Below, piece by piece: positions 23,919-37,022 of a stretch of DNA of 64,000 bases (within the stretch, counting starts at the first letter, position 1; every line of letters begins with the position of its first letter). Source of the DNA: Phocoena phocoena (taxonomy: Eukaryota > Chordata > Mammalia > Artiodactyla > Phocoenidae); the NCBI RefSeq assembly GCF_963924675.1, contig NC_089239.1:28729818-28793817 (forward strand). Direction: 5' to 3'. The notes under the pieces are model-generated. The model was given only the letters and a program-made list of their open reading frames with translations, did not search any database and was not told the origin of the DNA. Made by a program: the position numbers and the translations under genes.

Positions 23919-24537
23919 CAACCTAGAATTCTATATCCAGGAAATTACCTTCAAAAGTGAAGGAGAAGTAAAGACTGTCAGACAAACAAAACCTGAGACT
24001 TTATTGCCAACACATTTGTTTTGAAAGAAATGTTAACAGAAGTACATGAGGGAGAAGGGAAATTATACAGACTAAAAACTGGGATAACAAAAAAGGAAAA
24101 ATGTTGAAAAAGGACTGAAGGATGATAAAATAAGTTTTTAAAATTCTTACCTGATCTAAAAGATAACTCTTTGTTAAAAGTGATAATAGTAAAGGTGAAC
24201 TGAGTGAATATAGCAGGAGGATAAATGACATGAATAACAGTGACCTGTATGTAAGGGGTGGGAGGGAGGAATTGGGAACATTGTTACAAGGTAACTGCCC
24301 TACACATCAATTGTTATTTCAAGGTAGACTTAGATTAGTTTACAATGTACGTTGCAACCTCTAGGAAACCACTATTTTTTCAAAACAAGTATAAATTGTA
24401 TGTAAAGAGAAGAAATAAATTATATAAAATTCTCAATTGAAACTGAGAATGCATAAAAAGAGAAAAAAACACAAAAGAAACACAATGAACAGAAATAGTC
24501 ACAAACATGGCCGATACTCATCAAATCATATCAATGT

Positions 24538-24670
24538 ATTTTCTACTGCTTCCAGAACAAACGGCCACAATCTTAGGGCTTACGAAGCTATTATCTTACA
24601 ATTCAGTAATTCAGAAATTCAACATGGGTCTCACCGGGTTAAAATTAAGATACTAGCAGGGCTAGCCTAA
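24538..24670. mobile_element. Ancient repeat fragment, same family as 17775-18830
   Basis: ttctactgcttccagaacaa, cttagggcttacgaagctat, ttatcttacaattcagtaat and catgggtctcaccgggttaa match the start of the family seen at 17775. Family name not assigned. Confidence 0.5.
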
Positions 24671-24739
24671 CTCCTCACTCCTTGAGTGCGGGCTGCATAT
24701 GGTGACTTTTTTCCGAGTAGTTGAGAAGGTAAAAAGAGA

Positions 24740-25335
24740 AGAAGAGGAATTTCACAGTACAGAATGCTGACAAACACTATCTCAGCTCAAAGTGATCAAG
24801 GTCAACATTGATAGTGATAAATCATGTTGATAGTATGCACTGGTGATGTGGTGTCACGAAAGTAACACTTTACCTTTGTGGTCTTCTTTCCAAAAATTAT
24901 AACTCCGGTCCGATGTTGAAAAAAACATCAGACGAATGGCAATTGAGGAACATTCAATAAAATGCCTAACCAGATCTCCTCAAAATTGTCAGTCACAAAA
25001 AAAAAAAAAAAAAAAAGTAAAGTGTAAGAATCTGCCATAGCAAAGAGGAGCCTAAGGACTCATAATGCATCATTACTTTAATGTGTCATGTATGAAATCC
25101 TGGATTGGACAGGACATTATGTAAAAATTAGGAGAATATGAAAAATGTGCATTTTAATTAATATTAGTGTACCAATATTGTTTCATTAATTGTAGCAAAT
25201 GTACCATGGTAATTGCTAATAGGAAAAACTGGGTGTGGAGTATGTAGGAATTCTCTGCATTATCTTTGCAGAGTTTTTGTTTTTGTTTTGGTACCTCTAA
25301 TACTGTTCCAAAACATACAGTATTTAAATAAAAGG
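24740..25335 (+). mobile_element. Ancient LINE 3' end
   Basis: Phrases in order: gtgataaatcatgttgatag, atgcactggtgatgtggtgt, gtggtcttctttccaaaaat, ggaacattcaataaaatgcc, aaatcctggattggacagga, gtaccaatattgtttcatta, aaatgtaccatggtaattgc, tctctgcattatctttgcag, a well-known old LINE-1-type 3' end. A later A-run of 20 bases (24997-25016) interrupts it. Confidence 0.6.
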
Positions 25336-28055
25336 GGGTGCTAGTAGTGTCAGGAGTAAGGTTTGAGATTATAAAAGGCCTTCTACCCCAAAACAGAAGA
25401 TGTTAAATTTTATTCCAAAAGGTTTTAATCAGTGTTGGAATGTGACAATCCTTCTAATTAAGAAAGATAAAATGTAATTTCCAAGAAGCATGCTGGCAAA
25501 AGAGCAGAATGGTCAAAAATCCCGAAAGGGTAAAAATGAAATAAGACTACAATTTCTGAAACATAGAAATGGTCTAAAAAATTATAGCACCCACTTGATG
25601 AATTCTGGACAAGTACATTAATGACTGATCTATGCTGTATAAGAACATACAATTCTTTTCATCCTTTCTTGAAAAGGCAGTGTATTTTCAGGGAAATTAA
25701 TAGGAAAAAATATAGAAAACATCATCAAGAGCACTAATTCAGGGACCAAGGGCTGAAGCAGATGTAGACACGGGAAGAAATGGTAATCACTGCATTTGTT
25801 GCCTTGTCTACATCTGAAGATTTAGCTGTGGGACTGGAAGAAAAAATTCATACAACCACTATCATCTATTTACTCTGGCCCTACCTGCTTTTCATGATCT
25901 AAGTCTACTATAATGTGGCAGGGGTCTTCTTATCTGGATAACTGAAATTGATGCGAGGGAAGATAATGGGTAGACTCAACCACATTATCAGACCCTCAGA
26001 ATAAGATCAGTGAAGTCAACTGTGTTGTGGAAATTATTCTCGTCTGGTGCACTCTGAAGTGGAAGAATACTTAAATAAGTTAGAGGCGGCCACCTAATAG
26101 GGAATGAGACTTCCATCCTCACGCAGAAATAAGTTTACAAAGCTTTAGGGAGGAGGACCAACAAGCACAAGGAACAGGGTAAGAAAGAAAACCAAGCAAG
26201 GAAACTGTCTCCGACTGAGATAAAATGCTTACAAACTGCTCAGAATTCAGAGACAGAGGATAAAAACATGAAAATCATGACACCATAAATTTAGTAGAAA
26301 GACACTGGAGAATGCACATAATTTTTTTCTTGCAGTAAATTATAAATGAAGTCGAATTTTAAATGGTAAAATACATGAAAGAAGTACATTTCTTGAATTT
26401 AAAAAGAAGACCTGAATCTGACGAACCCTCAGATTTGCTTTGTTTCAGTTCCCACACAACACCACAATAGAAAAAAGAAAAAAATTAATTTGAATGAAAA
26501 TAAACATTTTATTCAAACAAGCAAGCGAAACAAACAATTTAGCTAGAAAGAGAAAAGCAAACCCACTCCCACTCTACTCACCACCAGGAAAGCCTTTGGT
26601 CCAAATTCACCAACCACACTCAACACTAAATGAGCTTCAAAACTGACAAATTTACTGTTTGCTTGTGAGAAAGCATTTAGATCAAGAAACCCAGCAGGAG
26701 CATCAATGGCACAGTGGACGTCTCATGACTCACTGGTGAGGCATCACCCAGTCCACCCACAGGTCAGGTGCAGCTGCTCATCACAGGCATGACTAGGAGG
26801 TGTGGATTACCTTCATCCAATGAAACTGGGATTCCCTCAGGTTGTGCATTTTCTAGCCACAGAGCAGCCCACGTGGGGTGAATGAAGAGCACTCACTTCT
26901 CAATACAGGTGTGTGTCATAAATATTATTGCCTCATCAATTACCATTGCTTATTACTCAATAATCAGTCCTTACAATGAGCTGCAGGTGTTTGATTCTGT
27001 AAAAAGTAAGCTTCATGGGATTCTGATACCTTCAATCTCCAATGGATTTTTTTTTTTTTTTTTACCTTAGGAAAGGCGGATTCAACCAAGACTCAAATCC
27101 TCACATGTCCCTGATCGTAGACAGGAAGCACTTGCTTCTACTCTAAAGTTCTGAAAGGAAACATTCGGACAAAGAGTCGCCAGCCAAACGCCAACAAAGC
27201 TGAAGCAAGGACTGCAATACTAAGATGAGAAAAACAGACTTGAATTTAAGAATTATTTGTGCGTAAAGGTCACATTTTAGGGATTAAATATTCACTCTTC
27301 AACATGCATAGATGTCATGATTTAATATATACCAAACAGAGTAATACTAAAACAGAAATTGTTCATGATAGGAAATGAATGATAATTTTTTGCTGACAAA
27401 TATTAATGGGACACTTGAGCTTATGTTCATGTATGAACATGTCAATCCAAAAATAGAAAGGTTTTGAATAATCTAATTATTAAAACATGCATTATATATA
27501 CACATACAGACTCAAATATTTTTGACACATAAAAGTTCACCTTCCTCTCAAGTACCTTGAAAAACTTAGAAAACTACTGGTTGTTGGATTTCCAAAGCAC
27601 AGAGATGACTGTGAAATCTATCATTCCCACGTTTTCTACGACAGCAGTGTAATAACAAAATACTTAGATCTGAGCAGGTGAAGAAAAATAACATGCAAAA
27701 AAGAAGAGACTTGCACAGCAGATCAAGAAGGCTAATGGTAGAGGAATATGAGCTCTGGAAAGAAAAAGGAATGGAATGAAGAGTTTCAATTATTATTATA
27801 TTGTTTTTAGAAAGAGTAGAAGAAAATATTCCCAAGTTGCACTAAAAATAACAGAATATTAGAAATCATAACTGATATTAGAATAACCCTACCAAAGATA
27901 ATAACTCTGAAAGTATACTGAACAGTGTGAAATATAACACTTTGACAGCATCAGGACTCAACACTTGAGCCAAGTTCCCAGAGAAAAGGAATGTACAACT
28001 ACGTGTATTCTGCACTTTCAAAAATGTGGTTCTCCTCGGAAATGTCCTGATTTTC
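25336..28055. other. Unique sequence, possible LTR-like stretch at 26470-27230
   Basis: No gene recognised. The stretch around 26470-27230 is less AT-rich, has a reversed AATAAA signal near 26510 and a T-run at 27048-27063, and could be a remnant of an LTR element on the minus strand, but I could not align it to any family. Confidence 0.4.
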
Positions 28056-28059
28056 ATGT

Positions 28060-29015
28060 GGCATGAAGGCAGGAAGGAAAGTGGGGCCTGGGACTTACCT
28101 GTGGCAACCTCACTGGGCTGAAGGTAAAATGAACTGGATTTCATGGATCCCAACACAAGCCTCAAGAGCCAATATTCCAGGGAAAAAGGAGTCAAATCTG
28201 ATATTCTCTGTGCAATTTCCCCTCCGATCATTTGCTAACTCCCAGTTCACATATGAGAAAGATATTCCATGGTTAACCAAGAAATAGGTTGAGGCTCACA
28301 AGCCAAAAGCACATTTTATCAACCTCCATGGTCGGGGGAAAGAAAGAATGTATCTGCTAAATATTCCAAGATGTCAGCTGAGAACCTTGAAAGGTACCCC
28401 AAAAGTGGGTTACACTGGAGATGGGTAAGACTCAGCTGGATCAAGGTACCTAACCTGTACACACTCCACTTGTCTAAAAACAAAAAATCCTCTCTGGAGA
28501 AAGATAATCAATAACAAATACTCTAATTTTTCACATACAACATCCAATACTCAATTTAAAAATTAGTGGATGTGAAAAGATATAGGACAACATGCCTGAA
28601 AAACCAAAGAATGAACACAGAGTGGAAACAGACACACATATCATCCAGATATTGGAAATAATAGACAAATAATAAAAATAACTATGATTAATCCATTCAA
28701 TAAATAGGTGAAGGGATTAGGAAACTTCAATATGTTTTTGAAAGGATATTCTAGAACTGAAAATTTAGTCCAGATATAAAAGGACTCTAATGCTTTTAAG
28801 ACTAAAAATTAAAAATTTTGTTTTATGAACTTCTGATACCACAGCAACCATCAAAAGACCACCAATCCAGGACTCATGTTTCTTTCCAACATTATTCAAA
28901 ATTCCAGTCAAAATTCTCAAGCATAACATTAAATAGAATCCAGTATGTTTAATAGTAAATAACTACTTCCATGAATTCAAGAATGGTTCAATATTTGAAA
29001 CGATGTTAGGCTAAC
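28060..29015 (+). mobile_element. Old L1-like fragments
   Basis: Parts resemble old L1 5' region (ctttcgaga-type text near 28490-28700: acaacatgcctgaaaaacca, atcatccagatattggaaataa, attaatccattcaataaata) and a piece near 28960-29010 resembles ORF2 (caagaatggttcaatatttg). Heavily decayed and probably composite. The part before 28450 is least certain. Confidence 0.4.
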
Positions 29016-31378
29016 TTCATACATGCTCTTTTATCTTTCTCTGATGTTATTTCCAATTTTCTTGGGGTCACAATTAATCTTCCCAAGCATTTGCTTTTGC
29101 TATTTTGATGTGTAAAACCTTTTATAATTTTCTCCAAACTGTTCCAAATTTCTCCAAATTGGAAAATCAGAATCTCCCCATTGACAATTAGTTAAAATGG
29201 AAAAATGACTAATGACTCAAGACAGCAGAAAAAAATACAAAAACATGTAGGCTGCATCTTAAGGGAGAGAAACCTCTCCAGAGTACTATGTCCGGGGGTC
29301 AGAATCACTAGAAATTTTTACATTGTCTGAAACTGGAGAAACTATGAGATACTCAGAAAAATGCAATTTTACATTATATCCAATAGCTTCACTCCACTCT
29401 TGTAAAATAACTTTAATGAAAAAAAAATCAGCAAAAAGTGCTGGGAAAGGAGAGGTTGAGAACCCCTCAATAGTGTGAAAATTTGGCTTTCCCCAAACTT
29501 ACTCTGAGGGAACACAAGCCATCAGCCATCTGAAATGTGATACCACGTTGTCTGTGACAATGGAGTGTTCTTACGTCAATCTCATAATCAGTTTCATTAG
29601 TAATGCAACATACACTGTTGCCAATGACACTGTGCAGGACAGCCTGTGCAAACTCAAAAGAACAAAACTCTTACAAAAACGGAACTACTGATGATTTTAT
29701 TCCGCTTTTAACTTAAAATGTCAGAAAGCTATGTGCCCTTAAAAAATATTAAAAATGTTCAAAATAATTAAACTCAAGTGGTAAGCAAAATGATGAAATC
29801 TTAATCAAATGGACTGCTCTATTGAAGGCTAAGTAAGGTGAAAGTGCTTGCCACTATCCACTTGGGTCAAAGCGACTTCACCAACTAGTAGATGATATTA
29901 AAATTATTGAGAAAAACTCTTGTACATTTTATCATTTAACTAGCTTGATAAAATCTTAAACTCGACATTTCAGAAATGGCCTAGATAAAATTTAATTTGT
30001 AATATCCACCACTGTGTAACCTCTGATAATAAGTAGTATGGTCACATATTAGAGGGAACCAGTGTGAATTGACTTCTCTTTTAGTTGCAGGAAGTGACGA
30101 TATTGAATTATTGTCTACCTTTAAGTAAAAAACTAAATATAATTTTGAAATATTTACAATCTGGTTAGACTAAACAGGAAATATACTCAAAGACCCCTGT
30201 AAAGCAATTTAAGTTCAACTCCTTGAGACTGATTACAGGAATTAAAACTCTGATCTCCTATTTGAAAATAAGTAATCTATTAATAGCTGTGAAACCGTAT
30301 GCACATAACCTGGAAGCCTTAAAATATAAAGAAATCAGTATACTGAACAGAATAAAGGAAGATAAAGCAGTGCTATAGCGTGAAAAATATTTTGCTATTT
30401 CTAGAAGAGTAAACTACTTAAACTTCTAGTAGATATATGACTTATTTTCGTCTCTAGATCTGATTTTCCTAACTAATTAAGCATTCCTCAAGGGATTTTT
30501 GATATAATAAGATACATCGACTTAAAAAGAACAAATTGTTTGTGTCCCTAATTCTTTGTGAAACTCTTCAACATGTTTAGTAAAATCAAAATACCATTCA
30601 ACGGTTATTAATGTGATTGGGAATTTCATGATTTTGTCCTCAGTGTCACTATTAAATAATAAATCTGGTTATCCAAGCTATTTTTAAGATAAAAGTAAAT
30701 AGGAAGACAATCATTGTCTTATCTATTTGTAGAGAAATACTTAAGACTAGCCCAAGATTCTTGATAGTTTTCGCCAACTCTATGGTGAAGGGATTAATGG
30801 ATGCTTTTATGTTAGAAATTGTTAACCTGGATGAAAATAAAATCCAGAAGTGGTTATTGTAAACTAATTTCCATAATGAGAACCTGGCTAATAAACTGAG
30901 ACAAATTTTATGTCTGAGATTAACTACAAACGATAATTTTTTTTAAATTATGCCAAATGATTTCTCACGTAGTGCTAAAGGACTACAGTGTATGTGAAAA
31001 TGAGGCGTTAACGAGAAACTTTAGACAGAAACCTCACAGTGTTGTATTTATTCAATGACTTTCTTTTCTTTTCAATTCACTCTTAATTGTATGCAATTTC
31101 AGTGAAATATTAGGTGTATTATGTTCCTGTACTATTCACAGTTCCTAGGAAGAAAACTGGCTTTTTCTTTTTTACCTTACCTGCAGTTGGTTTTGGGTGC
31201 TGACAAAGAAATAAAGAAATCACCTGGAAGTATATGCTTGAAGGGAAATCCAGGATGCTTGAGCCAAGGGTTAAAAAGAAAAAAAAAAAAGGAGGAGGAA
31301 AGAAAACAGAGATGGCTAAATTGAACAACAGAGTAATTGAACAATGTCAAAGGACACTCTAGAAAATGTTGTCTTAAA
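29016..31378. other. Unique AT-rich sequence
   Basis: More than 2 kb without a recognisable gene. A weak hAT/MER-type resemblance near 29275-29490 (ends in gaggttgagaacccctc) was too thin to call. Confidence 0.55.
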
Positions 31379-31381
31379 ATA

Positions 31382-31617
31382 CATTTCACCCTTGAACAAC
31401 TCAGGTTTGAGCTGGCTGGTCCACTTATACATGAATATTTTTCAATAATAAACACAACAGTACTACATAATCCATGGTTAGCTGAATTCACTGATGCAGA
31501 GGAATTGTAAATGCAGAGGAACCTCGGGGTAGGAAGGGCCAACCGAAGCTATATAGGGAGTTTCGACTGGACAGAGGGTCAGCTCCCCTAACCCCTACAT
31601 TGGTCAAGTGTCAACTG
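31382..31617. mobile_element. Tigger/MER8-type DNA transposon MITE
   Basis: Non-autonomous Tc1/mariner-superfamily element. Left end carries cacccttgaacaactcaggt, right end gggtcagctcccctaacccc then ttggtcaagtgtcaactg, which is the left end inverted (cagttgaca-cttgacca versus cattt-cacccttgaaca). TA dinucleotides lie at each border (31380-31381 and 31618-31619), the usual target duplication. Encodes no transposase; immobile. Confidence 0.8.
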
Positions 31618-32026
31618 TAGTTTAAAAATGGAATAGTGTGTAATAAATATGCTCTCAGATTAAATGAAAATAAAAAGAAATACTTGAATTGGCAATGTCA
31701 GCATGAACATAGAAACTTTTAAGTACTGATAATTTTCTTCTTTGTCTCCTTCCTTTTCTTTACCATGCTTTTTCTTCACTGAAATTTTCTGTGAATACTT
31801 AATGAATCACATACACAAAAATGGGTCTGCCCCTGGGAGACTCTGACTTAAGTTAATGTCATTATTGTTATCTTGTTACTAACTTTCTGTCCCTTGTACT
31901 GTTGTTTTCCAATTTCTTGTATGAAGATCATACTTTCTTAGTTTTATCATCAGCACATAGAGATTTCACTTCTTAAAGAGAAATCTAAATACTCTCAAGC
32001 ATTCTTACAACAATTTGCTGGTTTTA

Positions 32027-32043
32027 CTAGTAGTAGTAGTAGT
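32027..32043. repeat. (TAG)n trinucleotide repeat
   Basis: Nearly six perfect TAG units. Confidence 0.9.
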
Positions 32044-32239
32044 ATGTCCCCAAAGGATGACAAAGAGTGAGAATACCACGCTTTCCAGACAAGCTTACTA
32101 GATGAATAGATAGGTATCTATACCTCCCTTAGCTGAGAAGTCCTGTATCTGTGAGGCTGGAAAATGCAGTGATGATGTTCATCTGTTGACATTTTTCTGG
32201 CTTGAAGAAGTCACTGTAAAATCTTTGAGGCCATCTCTT

Positions 32240-32310
32240 TTAAATACCATTTTATCCTCGGCACCCAACACTGGCTTGGTATATAGTAGGTGCTCAACAC
32301 ATAAGAATGG
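32240..32310 (+). mobile_element. L2 3'-end scrap
   Basis: ttggtatatagtaggtgctc followed by aacacataagaatg matches the very end of L2 (the agtaggtgctcaataaat phrase). Short and old. Confidence 0.5.
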
Positions 32311-32352
32311 CAACATAAGTGAGACTCAGGGTTTCATCCAACTTGGCTATTT

Positions 32353-32384
32353 TAGATAGATAGGTAGATAGATAGGTAGATAGA
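32353..32384. repeat. (GATA/GGTA)n tetranucleotide repeat
   Basis: Eight tetranucleotide units alternating GATA and GGTA. Confidence 0.9.
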
Positions 32385-32939
32385 ATCACAACATTATGTC
32401 TATTTTCTACTATACTGTGGAAATCACAACTATTTTTTCCTTCAAAAATAATTTTGTTAATGATATAAAGTAGAACCTGTTGAATATGATTCCAGTCCGG
32501 AAATCTCTGTGATGTGTCTATCAAGTGACATGGCATATGTGGAAAGTCACATCCTTCACAAGTGCCAAGTGCAATATTTTTCTAAACTCCATATCAACAT
32601 CTCATACTCTGCATCTGGAGTTATGCCCAGAACATATTCCAAGAGGTCTACCCTGTTGCCCAGCGGAGTCATACCCTCTAAAGGGATTAAGAAAGTCTTC
32701 CTAGTAGAAGGAGGTTCTTGCTGGCTGGTGTACCATTTTTCCTGCAGTGAGAGTAGTGTCTGCTCAGTTTTCTGGTTAGTATAGCTTGGGCCATCTTGAA
32801 ATAACAAAAGAAAACAAAACAAGAAAAAAGGAACAGGTGGGGATTAAGAAGTCATTGTGGTTCTATTAGTCCAAATGCAATACAGGTCAAAGCAAACAGC
32901 AAGTTATTCCTAATTGTTAGAAGTACCAAATCTCATCCA

Positions 32940-33290
32940 CGTCTGATTCTATTTTCCACTGCAGCACATGGTAGGGTTCAACGTCTCCAACCCCGCTCCT
33001 GGCAGGGCCCCGAGACCAATTCTGGACAATGGGTTTGGGATGGAAATGCTATGGTCTCATTTGTACTGTGATCTCTCTCTCCTGTCCCGTTGTGTGAAAG
33101 ACCCTGGATCCTAGCGCGGAAATAGGAGAGACCCCAAAATTCTACAACCAATAACAAAACCTTATCTCAACCTGTGTTCCCCTGACAGGCATTAGAAAGG
33201 AAAGTGAGAAATAAACCTTTGTTTCATAAGCCCCTCAGATTTCAGGGTTATTATTTTTTCCACAGCATAATAAAGACTACATAAGCTCAT
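32940..33290 (+). mobile_element. MaLR/MLT1-like LTR fragment
   Basis: The right part reads gtgagaaataaacctttgtt, cataagcccctcagatttca, gggttattattttttccaca, the usual 3' end of this class of old solo LTRs, with its AATAAA signal at 33211-33216. The left part is too decayed to be sure. No internal retroviral genes remain. Exact family uncertain. Confidence 0.5.
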
Positions 33291-33294
33291 CTTA

Positions 33295-36200
33295 AAAATC
33301 CATCTATTACCTTTGACAAGAGATAAATAAATTGACAATCAATAAGTAACAACACAACATGAGAAAGAAAAGGATATTACGGTAAGTTTTAGAGAAGTCA
33401 CAGCTATCTAAATTCCAATTAAAGCAGTGAAGCTGTGACCCAGGGCAGTCTTGAGAAATCCTTAGGAGCTGAGATAGCCATCACTGTTGACAAGTTTCTT
33501 AGGGTGGTGTTTTTTTCCCTCTTCTGCTGTGGAGACAGGCAGGCCGGGGCAAATGTTTTCCACTGTGACTGTCACACATTGACCTTTGCTTCCTTCAGGG
33601 TCATCTGATCTGACATTCACAAGCATGAACACAGTAATTTCAAATTTACTCATTTTTGCCTCCTGGCTTTCGCTGTGACAGAATACGGGCAGCAGTAAGG
33701 TTCATGTGGGAAAGTCAAGGACAAGACCGAATAGCAGGCATCCTTCAGTCAATGTAGACAAGTGGCAAGGAAGGGGTTTGGAGAGGAAAAATGCGTACTA
33801 AAAATAGAAAAGAATTGAGCAGTATTTAGGTACCGTCTTACAGAATGACCCTGTGCCAACTGTGACGACTGTGGACATCAAAATTGATATGTACAATTTT
33901 AAGGAGACTGGAAATATTTGTGTTTACTTCTATAAACTTGAACTCTTACATAAGTTCCTGTAAATTATTTTTCCTGTGTATTTATATATTGAAATATTTA
34001 AAAATAATCATGTATGATTTAATCAAAAACTATTAACATACCAGGGGTTATTTAGAGTTGATTTATTATATATTCTTTTAGATTTATCTTCCACAACAAG
34101 TTTTGAATTTGCCGAACAACTGCATTTATTAAATTACTAAACAGCTTAAGTACTCTCCAATTCTAGACAATGTTCTAACATTAATGAATTTATATAAAGA
34201 CAGACCCATTAGAAATGAAAATATAAAATTGGGCATTCTAAAAATAGCAAATATATTGTGGCTCATTTCAGAGATGTCAGTTTTTATCGAGCAGAGATGG
34301 TCACAGAGAAAAAAAATCTATTTAAAAATGGACACTCATGACTGGCAAGACATGGAAAACATAAAATTACACCGACACTAAAAATAGTAATAAACTCATT
34401 TATTTGAAAATGTCAGTTTTTATCTAGCTGTGCTGTTGATGCAAAGAAAATTACGATTTCCTGAGTATATTCTTCTTCGAAAACAACTTTGTGCTCGTTG
34501 ACCCTATACCAAGTTAAATAACTCAAATAGAATACTTCCTCTTTAGCACAATTTCACATCACTATTTACATTATCTAACCAGATCTTTAGAAAAGTAAAA
34601 TTTGGTCAAGTCATCCCAAACTATACAATATAAAATAAAATAGCAAAAAAAAAAAAGAAAAACCTGAACCTCACATTTTCTGATTACTATTAAGCAGTAA
34701 AAATATTAATGAAACTAGACCATGGAAATATTTTTTAAGCAAAGTAATTATAAAATAACAGCGTGTTTATGATTTAAAAGTTCTATGTTGGACTCATGGC
34801 ATCATGTCCTGACATTCAAGGTTGGTTCTGAAATTGTAAATTAAAAAAAAATTCCTACTTTTCCCATATTTCTGGGCAAAACAGAAGAACTTCCTGGTGT
34901 TGGAGTCATGACAAAGGCACTCTGTGCCCTAAACTATCTGCCCTTTCTTGGAGACAGTTCAGAGTTCAAGAAGAATTTCTGAGATGGAAAATGGCAGAGA
35001 GTATACTGCATTTTTTAAAGTTAAGAGTGAAAGCAAGACTGGTCTTACTATATTTGTGATATATTCAGATATTTACCATTTACATGTAACTAATGAAATC
35101 AGGAAATACAATAACTGGAAAGTAGTTATAATATGTCCAATTATTAATACAATAGTTTCCAACACTTAATTTTCTACTTTAAATAAATTGTCAGGACATC
35201 TGTTTCCGGCAATATAAAAGTATATATGGTCACGAGGTTTAACTCTTGAAATATGAGTTAAGTCAACAACTGTGCTTTTAAATAAATAATTAAGTTCCAA
35301 AGAAATTTTTTTAAATCCCTATGGCTTAAACATGAAAAGAGAGCTGGATATCTGGGTGCTGGACCAAGCTGCTGTTAGAAGGGCCCCAAGGAACGGCTTT
35401 ACTGATCCTACTGGCCAGGACGCAGGATAGAATGCTCACGCCAAGCATAGGAGGCGAGACTTGGGCCGGTCCACGTTCCAGACCTTGAACTCCATAGAAA
35501 TCCAGACCTGAAGGAATTAGACTCTGAGAGAAGACTTGGAAGACAGAAAAGGACGCCCACTAAGCAAAGGGTGAGAGAGATGTGTTGTCCTGTTCCAGGA
35601 GCTTTGGCAAAATGTTTTTAAAAATGAAAATATTTTTAAAAATCTGCTCTCACGTGGGTCTCTGAGTCCACTGTATACTGCAGTGTTGTCTGGAAAAATC
35701 TTAATTGGAGAAAATAAATTAACACAGAACATGATTACTAGTGTTGGGTAACTTTTCATAGGGAACCTCAGCCATGTCTCTCAAGATTTTCATAAATAAC
35801 TCCTACCAAATATGAGTTCACAATGAAAACTTATAAAACACAACAGGAAACAAGTTACCATATGTGAGAATTAACAGAAATTGTTTAAAAAAAAGAGTAA
35901 AATGAGATGTCCATAAAAATTCACATATTAACATTATGGAAGTTGGAATCTAAGAAGAGAATGGTGCTTTAGTTTCTCAATTCTAAAAGTTCTAATGAGT
36001 CTTTCTCCTAAATATATCCTTAGTCAGGTTTTGAAAGGATCTTGTTCCTTTCTCAAATATTATTTCTCAACTTTTTTCTTATCTAGCATTTTAGTCATTA
36101 AAATGAAAAACCCAAGGAATGTGCTAAGAAAAGTTTAGATATAAAGAGAAAAAGCAACTTATCAAAGATAATTTTGTAGAATGTATTTAGGATGCAGCAC

Positions 36201-36634
36201 ACTAAGTATAGATGGGAAAAAAAGTTATTGCAGAATATGGATTAAAGAATAAAAGGATCTAAGATACAATTCATTAGAGTGGCAGTAGAATGTGCTGAGA
36301 AATTCTTAGGATTGATGGAAACATAAATTTAAAAGAATAATACAACATAAGCAGGATAATTTTTTTAAAGCATAGATATAGTTATAATAAAATAATAGAT
36401 TAAACTAAGCAAGAGCTTAAAACCTGCTAAAGGATTAAAAAGCAGATTATCTATCCAAGAACTGCTAGGGTTTCCACTTCTGTGTTTAAGAAGCTTGGAA
36501 GTCACCACTCTGTCCTAACAACAAGTAAAAAGCTGAATAAACTGAAAAATCAACAACTTGTCTTATATCTGTAAGAGGGAGGAGAGCACAGGACAAACCA
36601 CTGCCCCCAAGACTGGAGAGACAGACAGGTAAAT
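33295..36634. other. Unique AT-rich sequence
   Basis: Over 3 kb with no gene or clear repeat. A GC-richer patch at about 35340-35600 is unexplained; A-runs occur near 34645 and 34841. Confidence 0.55.
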
Positions 36635-36649
36635 ACAGAGTCGCGACTT

Positions 36650-36864
36650 CATTTATTTATTTATTTATTTTGCGGTACGCGGGCCTCTCACTGCTGTGGC
36701 CTCTCCCTTTGCGGAGCACAGGCTCCAGACACTCAGGCTCAGCGGCCATGGCTCACGGGCCCAACCGCTCCGCGGCACGTGGGATCTTCCTGGGCTGGGG
36801 CACGAACCCGTATCCCCTGCATCGGCAGGCGGACTCTCAACCACTGCGCCACCAGGGAAGTCCC
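36650..36864 (-). mobile_element. Very young full-length CHR-type SINE
   Basis: TTTA-rich tail (36651-36670) then the complete SINE in reverse, ending caccagggaagtccc. A perfect 15-base TSD acagagtcgcgactt lies at 36635-36649 and 36865-36879. Both TSD copies keep the CpG-rich tcgcga, which normally mutates fast, arguing for a recent insertion. Confidence 0.97.
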
Positions 36865-36975
36865 ACAGAGTCGCGACTTTAAATGTACATCGTCCCTGCT
36901 GAATATACCTACAATCCTTGATTCAGAGAAGTGCCGCAAATAAAGTTCTCACAAATATCACCTCCCAGAGAAAAT

Positions 36976-36978
36976 GCG

Positions 36979-37020
<42 letters not shown>
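36976..37020. repeat. (GC)6(AC)17 alternating tract
   Basis: Twelve bases of GC alternation pass directly into 34 bases of CA repeat with no interruption of the purine-pyrimidine alternation. The minus-strand open frame across it (36909-37394) is an artefact of the repeat. Confidence 0.97.

Positions 37021-37022
<2 letters not shown>

Larger units (their letters stand above)
21700..24480 (+). mobile_element. Old L1M/HAL1 5' UTR and ORF1-like region
   Basis: Long A-rich, coding-strand-like sequence with the phrase order of old L1M elements: agaatgggaatttaaaataa and gttaagggcactcatggaaa (5' region), then aatggctaagaactttgcta, accaaactactagata, and after the nested SINE gaccaaagacaaagagaaaa, ttgaaagaagccaatggggg and gaattctatatccagg, all from the ORF1 part. 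ORF1 encodes an RNA-binding chaperone in intact elements; here it is riddled with stops. The portion before about 22700 is less certain. A SINE (23497-23728) and a GGGA repeat lie inside. Confidence 0.6.
31620..32935. other. Mostly unique sequence
   Basis: Holds two microsatellites and a short L2-like piece listed separately. Overlapping frames at 32509-32784 (+) and 32556-32822 (-) lie in a slightly GC-richer patch but show no domain. Confidence 0.5.

Noticed and set aside
29275..29490. hAT/MER5-like DNA transposon
   Set aside because: Only the end phrase gaggttgagaacccctc resembles one; no matching inverted end or 8-base TSD found.
31177..31542. 121-codon minus-strand frame
   Set aside because: Spans a purine-rich A-tract and part of the Tigger MITE; no domain.
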